Source: Marinobacter excellens HL-55
Lineage (GTDB): Bacteria > Pseudomonadota > Gammaproteobacteria > Pseudomonadales > Oleiphilaceae
DNA: 64,000 nt
Reading direction: 5' to 3'
Assembly: GCA_001314845.1 (NCBI GenBank)
Contig: LJZQ01000004.1
Location: 160,885 to 224,884, forward strand
Translations under genes and position numbers: made by a program
Shown here: positions 1-8,658 of the stretch, in pieces
How the letters are laid out: every line of letters begins with the position of its first letter
How positions within the stretch are numbered: position 1 is the first letter of the stretch
The notes under the pieces: generated by a model
The model's input: the letters and a program-made list of their open reading frames with translations, nothing else
Told to the model about the DNA's origin: nothing
Databases searched by the model: none

Positions 1-2695
1 TGAGTTCAGCCACCTGTCTGAGCGCCTCATCACCGGCTTGAGAACCGGCGGTATCGTTAAGCAAACGAAAGCCCCGAAGATCAAGGTGCAGGAGCGCCCG
101 GGTGTCTTCTCGCCGCGCCAGCTGCTGCTCCAGCATCCGCTCGAACTCCCGTCGGTTCAGCAACTTGGTCAGCTCGTCATGAGTCGACGCCCAGGACAAC
201 TGGTCGTATACGTTGCGCACCATCCGATCGATGCTTTCATCCACCAGCGGACGCTCATACTGGCTGTCTGGCACAATGATGCCTTTGCGCATCTGGCGGG
301 CCAGAGACTCAAGGTCAAGCTCCACCACCCGCATACCCTGATGGTTCACAAAAACAAAACGGCTGAAGCCCCGGGCCACCCACACTAACCGTATAAACTG
401 GGGCGCGTCGGGGCGGGTCTGGTCCCGCAGCCAGTCACCGGTCCGCAGCTGTTGGGCACGGCTGACCCAGCGCTGCAGGCTGCGTTGCTCCCGCTCATTG
501 AGCGTCTGCTTGTCGGCCTTTGCCGGTTTGGCCGCCGGAATTTCAACCATTTCGGAGCTTTTGTCGGGCCTGCGGATGAGGAATTGCTTCAGTTCATCCC
601 GAATCTGAGATGACGGCATGTGGTTGCTCGAAATTGACGCCAGCCCATCCTGGATCAGTCTCAGCAATTCCGGCAAGTTAACACTGCTGTTGGGATCATC
701 GGCAAACGCCAGCAACGAGTCGATCACCGTCAGATAATCCTGCCACAACTGACTGTCCGCGCCCTGACGAATCCAGGTCAGTGACAACAGATCCCGCCAG
801 CCACCTTCGAGCAAGCTCACCAGGGCCCTGGGCACCTTGCGGCCGGCGATTTTCTGGTCCACCGCCTCAGCCACAGCCGCCTTCGATTCGGCCACTTTCT
901 GAGCACCCTCAGCAGCCGCGGTCACCCGCTCAACATTTCTTCGGTAAACCAGGTTTTGCCGGTCAATCAGGGTGTCCAGTTCCCCCAGGGTTTGCTCAAA
1001 CACCCCGGTGTCCTGCTCAAATTCAGTGGCGATGCGCTGGATCAGCTCGTCCACCCGGCGCTGAACTACCGGATTCAGGCGGCCACCCTTGACGCCAAGC
1101 TGAGCCAGGCGATTCATCACACCCCGTACCGGGCTTTCCTGGTCCTCAAAAAATGCCGGGTCCCGCATCACTACCTTCAACACCGGCACTTCCAGCTGGC
1201 GCATGCGGGCCTGGGCATAGTCACTGAGCTTCGGGCTTTCCACTACGCTGGTGAAGAAACGGTCAACAACGTCCAGGGTTTCCTGCTGATCATCATTCAG
1301 GCGGGCTTCACCCATGTCTTTGACTTTTTTGACCACCCGTTCTCGCAAGGGCATGGCGGGCTCATCCGGGCCTGCTGCCTTTAGCTGAAGCTCCTGCAGT
1401 TCACGGTGCAACTCCCCCTGCGACAGCGGCCGGGCATTCGGAGCAAAAGCCTGCTCGGGGCGCTCACCCGACTGCAATCGACTCGATTGCAATGTGTTCA
1501 GCAGATTGCGCACGGTCGAAAATGCCGTCTGCGCAGCCCGGGCGTAACCGCGGAACTCGCCGGATACGCGGTTTTTTATACTGCGCACTGACGATTCGGT
1601 GCTGGCGGGCTCTGGAGCAGCACGGCTCGCCGCAGGGGGGGGCCGCTTAGAGGGATCAGCGGATTGGGTTTTGGGGGGCTCCGGCACATCACGCTTCGCT
1701 TGCGTGTGATCGCTCAGATACTTGGACAGATCGAGATCAGGCAGCACACCGTGACGGATAAGAATGTTGTTGAGCTCATGATACAACGGTGCCAATTCTT
1801 TCAGCACCGCTTGCTCAAACGTCTTCAAACAGACTTTTTCGACTTCCCGGGTGGCCTTGAGTTGCATCAGGGCAAGATGGAAAGCTTCGCACACCAGCGC
1901 CGGGCCAAGCGGATTCTGGTGACCGGTACGGTTGGCAATATTCAGGTTGTCCAGGCGCAATTTGAGCTGCAACAGATCACCCCGATACAAGGTATCGGCA
2001 CGGGTCACCATCACCCGTATCGTCAACCAGTCTTCAAACTCGTTCTTGTCGACCACAGACAACTCGGCACCCGGAACGCCTTTCTGTGCCGGCTTCAGGG
2101 GCGATTCGAGGTAACGGGCCATGTGATGCCAAAGCACCCGCTGGCGAGCCTGCAGCTGACCGGCAGCATCCATGTATTCATTGGCCAACTGATCGTTCGG
2201 TGCTTTCTGTGCGGCTTTTCGCAGCGCATCGGCGGTCTGCACGAAACAGGCGTCCATCAGGGGCTCGATAAATCGAGTCACCGTCTTGGCACACTGGTGC
2301 AACACAAACTGAACCCGTTCGCTGGGCGCTCTCAAGGATGAGCGAGACTGGTCGCCGGAACTGCCGCACAGTTGCAGCATCGCATTCACCGCTTCCGGAT
2401 TGGAACGGGTAAAGTTAACACCCATGGCGCCGTCAATTCGACGCACAGTCCTTACATGCAGCTCATGCCGGCGCTGGCCATCGATACCCCTAAAGCGTAC
2501 TACCAGCTCGGGCGGCTGATGTTGTGCGAATGCCCGGTCAAGCTTGCGGGAAGTTTGCCCGGAATAGCGAATGAACAAACCTTCCCCACAAAAGTCCGCA
2601 ATCTGGCAGGGCAAGGCATTGCCTTGTCCATCCTCGATCTGCGCGGCGAGTTTAATGGGTTGTCGGATACTGGTACGGCGATCTTTCGGATCCAT
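1..2695 (-). CDS. PilZ-DUF1631-GGDEF protein, 3' end outside window
   Basis: An open frame runs without a stop from an ATG at 2695 to the left edge (898 codons), so the C-terminus is missing. Residues about 3-110 resemble a PilZ c-di-GMP-binding domain: an arginine-rich start (DRRTSIRQP) followed by ADFCGEGLFI in place of the usual D/NxSxxG. The long helical middle matches the DUF1631 family as I remember it. From about residue 830 a GGDEF domain begins (DELTKLLNRREF, first D at 840), but the GG(D/E)EF loop and any EAL domain lie beyond the edge. An AGGTAG ribosome-binding site precedes the start. Probable role: c-di-GMP-responsive signalling in the cytoplasm; whether the cyclase is active cannot be judged here. 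The opposite-strand frames in this stretch are shadows. The gene is divergent from the aminopeptidase at 2894. Confidence 0.8.
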   Translation of the reverse strand, partial: MDPKDRRTSIRQPIKLAAQIEDGQGNALPCQIADFCGEGLFIRYSGQTSRKLDRAFAQHQPPELVVRFRGIDGQRRHELHVRTVRRIDGAMGVNFTRSNPEAVNAMLQLCGSSGDQSRSSLRAPSERVQFVLHQCAKTVTRFIEPLMDACFVQTADALRKAAQKAPNDQLANEYMDAAGQLQARQRVLWHHMARYLESPLKPAQKGVPGAELSVVDKNEFEDWLTIRVMVTRADTLYRGDLLQLKLRLDNLNIANRTGHQNPLGPALVCEAFHLALMQLKATREVEKVCLKTFEQAVLKELAPLYHELNNILIRHGVLPDLDLSKYLSDHTQAKRDVPEPPKTQSADPSKRPPPAASRAAPEPASTESSVRSIKNRVSGEFRGYARAAQTAFSTVRNLLNTLQSSRLQSGERPEQAFAPNARPLSQGELHRELQELQLKAAGPDEPAMPLRERVVKKVKDMGEARLNDDQQETLDVVDRFFTSVVESPKLSDYAQARMRQLEVPVLKVVMRDPAFFEDQESPVRGVMNRLAQLGVKGGRLNPVVQRRVDELIQRIATEFEQDTGVFEQTLGELDTLIDRQNLVYRRNVERVTAAAEGAQKVAESKAAVAEAVDQKIAGRKVPRALVSLLEGGWRDLLSLTWIRQGADSQLWQDYLTVIDSLLAFADDPNSSVNLPELLRLIQDGLASISSNHMPSSQIRDELKQFLIRRPDKSSEMVEIPAAKPAKADKQTLNEREQRSLQRWVSRAQQLRTGDWLRDQTRPDAPQFIRLVWVARGFSRFVFVNHQGMRVVELDLESLARQMRKGIIVPDSQYERPLVDESIDRMVRNVYDQLSWASTHDELTKLLNRREFERMLEQQLARREDTRALLHLDLRGFRLLNDTAGSQAGDEALRQVAEL

Positions 2696-2893
2696 GAACT
2701 ACCTGATCAATTTATAAGCCGTCTTGGCCGCCAAGTCAGAGCGCATTGGCGAACATCCCTGATTCGGTGGCTATGGCCACCTGCTATGATATGCATGAAA
2801 GCTGATTTGCGCCCGGCTAACAAGGCGCGGGGGCTGCCAGGCAAACACCCGGTCGGAACACCGGTAACACTCATAATCATAATAGTCTGTTTC

Positions 2894-3964
2894 ATGAGAC
2901 AGCTTAGTCAGATCTATCTTGTTTTGCTACTGTTAGCAGGGCTCCAAGGGTGTACGACCATTGGCTACTACGGCCAGGCCGTGGGCGGCCATTTGTCACT
3001 GATGATGCGTGGCCAACCGGTCCAATCCGTCTTGACTGACCCACAAATCAGCCCGGAGCTTCAGCGCCAGCTGGAGGTGGCCCAGTCTGCCCGCAATTTT
3101 GCCCAAGACACCCTGCAATTGCCGGTCGGTGGGGCATTTACCGACTATGTCGAGCTGAATCACCCCTGGGTGGTGGTCAACCTGGTGGCGGTTCCCGAAT
3201 TATCCCTTGAGCCCCACCAATGGTGCTACCCGATCATCGGCTGCCAAGCCTATCGAGGCTACTTCAACCTTGAGTGGGCACGCAAGGAACAAGCCCGGTT
3301 TGACGAGCAGGGTTTCGACACCTTCATCGGTGCCGTCACCGCCTATTCTACCCTGGGCTGGTTTGACGACCCATTGCACACCGGGTTTACCAATCTACCG
3401 GAAGACCGGATGGTCGCTCTGATCTTTCATGAGCTGGCGCATCGGGCGGTCTACATCAAGGAAGACACCGCCTTCAATGAAAGCTTTGCCACCGCGGTGG
3501 AGCTGGAGGGCCTTAAACGCTGGCTGGAGCGCGAACACTCGCACTCCGGCTTTGAACGGGCTTTGCTCAGGCTGGACCACCGTAACAATACGCTGAAGCT
3601 GGTCAATCAGGCCAGCCAGCAATTACAGGCGCTGTTCGAGCAACAGGAGCTACTGGGTGTTGACGCTTTAAGGCAGCAGAAAACTTCGATTCTAGAGGAG
3701 CTGGCCCAACACTATGCACTACTCTCCGAGGAATATCCTGAGCCGGGCCCCTTCGGTGTGCCCCCGGTGCAGCTCAACAACGCCAATGTCGCCCTGTTCC
3801 AGCAGTACAATCGGTACGTACCTGCGTTCCGGCAACTGTTGAGGGATAACGGCGAGGACTTTGGGGAGTTTTACCGAGCAGTAGAAGCACTGTCGCGCCA
3901 GAACGCCACAGAGCGGGAGCAAGCGCTCACTGCTCTGTCAGAGCGGTTTGTAGAACACCTTTGA
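2894..3964 (+). CDS. putative zinc aminopeptidase lipoprotein (COG4324 type)
   Basis: This 356-residue protein starts with a lipoprotein signal: a hydrophobic run and a lipobox LQGC with Cys20 as the likely lipidated residue. I therefore start at this ATG rather than at upstream in-frame codons. A zinc-peptidase motif HELAH lies at residues 179-183, and NESFATAVE follows at about 195 and would supply the third metal-ligand glutamate. This is the gluzincin pattern of the family annotated as predicted aminopeptidase. The protein is expected to be membrane-anchored, facing the periplasm. Its 3' end overlaps the convergent argA by 27 bases. The substrate is unknown. No strong ribosome-binding site is visible, so the start rests on the signal peptide. 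Confidence 0.8.
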   Translation: MRQLSQIYLVLLLLAGLQGCTTIGYYGQAVGGHLSLMMRGQPVQSVLTDPQISPELQRQLEVAQSARNFAQDTLQLPVGGAFTDYVELNHPWVVVNLVAVPELSLEPHQWCYPIIGCQAYRGYFNLEWARKEQARFDEQGFDTFIGAVTAYSTLGWFDDPLHTGFTNLPEDRMVALIFHELAHRAVYIKEDTAFNESFATAVELEGLKRWLEREHSHSGFERALLRLDHRNNTLKLVNQASQQLQALFEQQELLGVDALRQQKTSILEELAQHYALLSEEYPEPGPFGVPPVQLNNANVALFQQYNRYVPAFRQLLRDNGEDFGEFYRAVEALSRQNATEREQALTALSERFVEHL

Positions 3965-5245
3965 ATTGCGCTGGGTGTTGTATGACGCCAGTTTGGGACC
4001 TGGCAGATCCTGCACCGCGGTCGGCAAAAAGCCACGTTCCCGGAACCAGTGTTCAGTCTGGGTGGTGAGCACAAACAGCTTGCGAATGCCTTGGGCCCGG
4101 GCCAGCTTTTCAACCATGGCCAGAATATCGTCACCTCGGCCAGCCCGCCGGTATGACGGATCAACTGCAAAGCAGGACAACTCGCCGGTGCCTTCGTCCG
4201 GATAATGGTAAAGCGCGGCGCAGCCAACAATGGTGCCATCACGCTCGGCCACTACAAAACGGTCAACCTCCGTCTCCAGCATTTCCCGGGAGCGACGCAC
4301 CAAGATACCTTGCTCTTCCAGGGGCTGGATCAACTCCAGTATGCCGCCAATGTCTTCCACCCGGGCCTGACGAATCTGCTCGTAATTGTCGCCGCTGACC
4401 AGAGTTCCTGAGCCGTCCCGAGTGAACATCTCCTCGAGCAGTGCGCCGTCTTCGGCGTAACTGATGATGTGAGCCCGGCGCACGCCTTTAATGCAGGCAT
4501 CGCACGCTGCCTTCAGCAGAGCAGCATCGTGGCCGGTCACCGCATTGTCGTTCAGGCGCTCGGACGCCTGCCGGGCAGAGAGTTCACGGATCAGTGAGCC
4601 GTCTTCTTCGAGCAGGCCTTCATCGTCAATGAACACGATCAGTTTTTCGGCCTGCAAGGCGGCCGCCACCTGACTGCCAACGTCCTCGTAGGAGAGGTTG
4701 AAAGCGTCACCCGTGGGCGAATAGCCCAGTGGTGGCAGCAGTACGATATGGCCCAATTCAAGCAACTGTTCGATGCCCCGGGTGTCGACCCGACGGACTT
4801 TACCGGTGTAGCCGAAATCCACACCATCAAGCACACCAACCGGCTTGGCGGTGACGTAGTTGCCACTAGTGACCCGGATCCTGGCGTTGTGCATGGGGGA
4901 ATTAACCAGACCCATAGACAGCTGGCTTTCCAGGTAAGCTCGCAAGCCCCCGATGGCTTCCATGACCAAAGGCAAGTGGTCATCTGGAGTGATCCGCAGG
5001 CCACGGGCGAAGGTGGATTCCAGACCGGCGTCATCCAGGCGCGACTGGATCTGCGGGCGACCGCCGAAGGCCACCACCAAACGCACACCCAGACTGCTGA
5101 GCAGAGCGATGTCGTGAATGATATTGATGAAATTGCGATGCTCGATAGCATCGCCAGGCATGGTCAGAACAACGGTTCGGCCGCGATGAGCGTTGATGTA
5201 CGGAGATGAATGGCGGAATCCGTGCAGCCAGTCGTTCGATTTCAA
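3938..5245 (-). CDS. argA: amino-acid N-acetyltransferase (N-acetylglutamate synthase)
   Basis: Catalyses acetyl-CoA + L-glutamate to N-acetylglutamate, the first step of arginine synthesis. The N-terminal two-thirds is an amino-acid-kinase fold used for arginine feedback (GFRHSSPYINAHRG, LVVAFGGRPQI). The last ~150 residues are a GNAT acetyltransferase domain (ELSCFAVDPSYRRAGRGDDI). At 435 residues the length is normal for bacterial ArgA. The start is unusual: no ATG fits. A TTG at 5245, preceded by GGGGAG six bases upstream, matches the start position of known ArgA proteins. In-frame GTG (5266) and TTG (5272) codons lie further up without a good ribosome-binding site. It is the last gene of the minus-strand run, 17 bases after argE. 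Confidence 0.93.
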   Translation of the reverse strand: MKSNDWLHGFRHSSPYINAHRGRTVVLTMPGDAIEHRNFINIIHDIALLSSLGVRLVVAFGGRPQIQSRLDDAGLESTFARGLRITPDDHLPLVMEAIGGLRAYLESQLSMGLVNSPMHNARIRVTSGNYVTAKPVGVLDGVDFGYTGKVRRVDTRGIEQLLELGHIVLLPPLGYSPTGDAFNLSYEDVGSQVAAALQAEKLIVFIDDEGLLEEDGSLIRELSARQASERLNDNAVTGHDAALLKAACDACIKGVRRAHIISYAEDGALLEEMFTRDGSGTLVSGDNYEQIRQARVEDIGGILELIQPLEEQGILVRRSREMLETEVDRFVVAERDGTIVGCAALYHYPDEGTGELSCFAVDPSYRRAGRGDDILAMVEKLARAQGIRKLFVLTTQTEHWFRERGFLPTAVQDLPGPKLASYNTQRNSKVFYKPL

Positions 5246-5262
5246 ACCTTGCTCCCCTTCCT

Positions 5263-6432
5263 TCACAGACAAAATTGTTTGATCAGCCCGCGCAAGATAT
5301 CCACGGTCGGTTGTAATTGCGACATCTCGATAAACTCATCCGGCTGGTGAGCCTGGTCGATGGACCCCGGGCCCATTACCAGGGTTTCCAGACCCAGCTT
5401 CTGCAACCAGGGTGCTTCGGTGGCGAAGGCAACCGCATGGGCGGTGTGGCCGGTGAGTTTCTCACAGGCCTTGACCAGAGCCGCATCGGCCGGGGTTTCA
5501 AACGGCGGTACGCCATCAAACAGGGGCTCAAAGGTCAGGTTCAGCTGCCGGCGTTCGGCCAGCGGCTGAATCCGGGTCAGAATGCTCTGACGCAGTGTGT
5601 CCATGTTCATACCCGGCAACGGGCGCAGATCAAAGTGCAGTTCGCACTGGGCACAGATCCGGTTGGGGTTGTCGCCACCGTGGATGCAGCCGAGGTTCAG
5701 GGTGGGCACTTGTACCTTGAAGTTGGGGTTCTGGTACTTGTCTTGCCATTCGCCGCGCAACTTCAGCAATTCGCCCATGGCTTCGTGCATGCCTTCAAGT
5801 GCGTTGCGGCCGAGATCCGGGTTGGAAGAGTGGCCAGATTGGCCATCAAACCGGAGCCGCTCCATCATGATGCCTTTGTGCATCCGCACCGGCCGCAGAC
5901 TGGTGGGTTCTCCGATCACCGCGTAGCGGGCTTTCGGTTTGCCGGCTTCAGCCAGTGCACGGGCACCGTTCATCGAGCTTTCTTCGTCGGCGGTGGCCAG
6001 GATAATCAAGGGCTGCTGCAAAGGCTGATCAACAAAGGCTTTGGCGGCTTCAATCGCCAGCGGGAAAAAGCCTTTCATGTCGCAGGTACCCAGACCGTAC
6101 CAGCGGTTGTCTTTTTCGGTCAGGGTAAAAGGATCGCTCTGCCAGCGTTTGTCGTCGAACGGCACGGTGTCGGTATGGCCAGACAGCACCAGGCCGCCGG
6201 AGCCGCTGCCGAGAGTAGCAATCAGATTGTATTTACCAGGCATGCCCGGCACTTCCAGGATATCGACTGCGAAACCCATCGGCTCCAGCCATTCCGCCAG
6301 GGTACGAACCACCGCTTCGTTGCTGTGATCCCAGTCCGGCGACGCGCTGCTGATAGACGGCAGCGAGATCAGCCGAGTCAGCATCTCGCGGATACCCGGT
6401 ACCGAGTTTGCGTTGTCAGTGCCTTGCACCAT
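5263..6432 (-). CDS. argE: acetylornithine deacetylase
   Basis: An M20 family zinc peptidase of 389 residues that hydrolyses N-acetylornithine to ornithine and acetate. Metal-site and catalytic motifs are in place: LSGHTDTVPF (His ligand and catalytic Asp), TCDMKGFF, ATADEESSM (catalytic Glu and ligand Glu) and a C-terminal HQPDEF. The frame is open further upstream, but the ATG at 6432 follows a strong GGGAGG six bases before it, so I start there. The gene sits between the membrane protein (22-base gap) and argA. Having argB, argE and argA in one run makes this an arginine-synthesis cluster, although argC, argD and argJ are not in the window. Confidence 0.93.
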   Translation of the reverse strand: MVQGTDNANSVPGIREMLTRLISLPSISSASPDWDHSNEAVVRTLAEWLEPMGFAVDILEVPGMPGKYNLIATLGSGSGGLVLSGHTDTVPFDDKRWQSDPFTLTEKDNRWYGLGTCDMKGFFPLAIEAAKAFVDQPLQQPLIILATADEESSMNGARALAEAGKPKARYAVIGEPTSLRPVRMHKGIMMERLRFDGQSGHSSNPDLGRNALEGMHEAMGELLKLRGEWQDKYQNPNFKVQVPTLNLGCIHGGDNPNRICAQCELHFDLRPLPGMNMDTLRQSILTRIQPLAERRQLNLTFEPLFDGVPPFETPADAALVKACEKLTGHTAHAVAFATEAPWLQKLGLETLVMGPGSIDQAHQPDEFIEMSQLQPTVDILRGLIKQFCL

Positions 6433-6454
6433 GTCAGCCTCCCGGCCATTGACG

Positions 6455-7699
6455 TCAGTCTGACCGGCCCCGCCGCCAGACTTCAAATTGCCTGATCGCC
6501 CGGATCAGTATCGGATAAGCCACTTCGCCACCGGCCACGGTGCGCGACACTTCCAGCTCGCGCTCCCCGACACTGACCAGGCGACCTTCCACCTGGTTTT
6601 CGTTAGACAGTGTCACCCGAACCTGGCGCCCGATCCATTGCTGAGCGCTGTCCAGCTCCTGCGCATACCACTGCGCAACACCCGGCTGCTCCCGGGGCAC
6701 CACCGGCTCCAGAGCTTCCAGCGGAAGCTGCGGCGCCGGCGCCTCTACCTCTGTGAGGTAGATGTCGGGCACGCCGGCACCGTTATAAAAGACCGACTGG
6801 GCAGTTGTGGCCTCGCCCTCTGATCTAACGGGAATACCCAGGATTTCAGAGCGGGGCTGAATAGCAACAATCAGCTCGCCACCCTCAGTCAGCCATTGGC
6901 GATACAAGGCCAGCATCTGATCGCTGGCCTGATAACCGCGGGCTTGCAGGCCAGCCTCCAATGCAGCCACGGCGTTACCCGCCCATTCCTGTACTTCCAG
7001 CCCGGTTTCTCTGGCGCAATAGGCCGAGAGACGTCGCATCAGACCCGCGTCGCGAAAAGTCACACTCATCGGTTGGGCACTGCTCGACAAGGTCGCCTCC
7101 CATCCGGAGAGGGCGATCCGGGCACCGGGCCAGTCCAGTTCCAGACTGCCCGTGGTGGCGGTGTTCAGCTCGGCCCGGATACCCTCCGCCCGTTGTTCCA
7201 GTCGCAGATCACCCTCAATCGCCGAAATGCCCATGCGCATGAGGTCACCGCTACCGATTTGCTGGCGTGGATCGGGCGCACAGGCCAGAGCAACCAGCGG
7301 TGTCAGCCCGGAGTCAACCTCGGCACCGGCCGTCACCCAATTACGAAACATGGTTGGTTCCAGCACCATACTGGCTTGCTCAATAACCAACTGCCAGGAT
7401 GCGGGCAAAGGGGCCGGAGTTGCCAGTGTCGCCAACAAGGCCTGAGGCGAGCCGGCATCAAACTCAAGCACACCCAGCTCCAGAGGCTGGGTTAACCGGA
7501 AGTTTTGCCACCGGGACTGTTTCAGAATCACCCGACCATCCAGAGAAGATCCGATGCTACCGCGCTCCAGAACGCCGTAGTCCGAAAGTTCGGCGCGGGC
7601 CTCTGACATGCGTTGATCGGTCAGCCACCAGACGCCTGCCTTGAAGCCGGCGAACGCCAAAATTCCCACAATGATCAGAAATGACAACAGGCGTTTCAT
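6455..7699 (-). CDS. membrane-anchored protein with Sm-like C-terminus, unknown function
   Basis: A 414-residue protein with one N-terminal membrane segment (residues ~4-24, FLIIVGILAFAGF) and most of the chain presumably in the periplasm. I do not recognise the family of the central ~300 residues. The last ~60 residues (GRQVRVTL, VEGRLVSVGERELEV, IRAIRQFEVW) have the strand pattern of an Sm-like barrel: a GxxVxVxL strand, a G-R/T-L strand and a closing I..F strand. The gene lies between argB and argE with 20-25 base gaps and is surely co-transcribed, but nothing in it suggests an arginine enzyme. The Sm-like reading is inference from pattern only. Confidence 0.75.
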   Translation of the reverse strand: MKRLLSFLIIVGILAFAGFKAGVWWLTDQRMSEARAELSDYGVLERGSIGSSLDGRVILKQSRWQNFRLTQPLELGVLEFDAGSPQALLATLATPAPLPASWQLVIEQASMVLEPTMFRNWVTAGAEVDSGLTPLVALACAPDPRQQIGSGDLMRMGISAIEGDLRLEQRAEGIRAELNTATTGSLELDWPGARIALSGWEATLSSSAQPMSVTFRDAGLMRRLSAYCARETGLEVQEWAGNAVAALEAGLQARGYQASDQMLALYRQWLTEGGELIVAIQPRSEILGIPVRSEGEATTAQSVFYNGAGVPDIYLTEVEAPAPQLPLEALEPVVPREQPGVAQWYAQELDSAQQWIGRQVRVTLSNENQVEGRLVSVGERELEVSRTVAGGEVAYPILIRAIRQFEVWRRGRSD

Positions 7700-7722
7700 C
7701 CGGTTGCTCCGGCTCAGGTGAA

Positions 7723-8628
<906 letters not shown>

Positions 8629-8658
8629 TCATTCCTTGCTGTCAGAAAATAAGTAGGT

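Noticed and set aside
38..2341. Several plus-strand frames of 60-225 codons in the first 2.3 kb
   Set aside because: The minus strand carries one continuous 898-codon frame with PilZ and GGDEF features over the same stretch; the plus-strand frames show no recognisable domains.
5317..6495. 392-codon plus-strand frame opposite argE
   Set aside because: The argE frame has all M20 peptidase motifs; the opposite frame has none.
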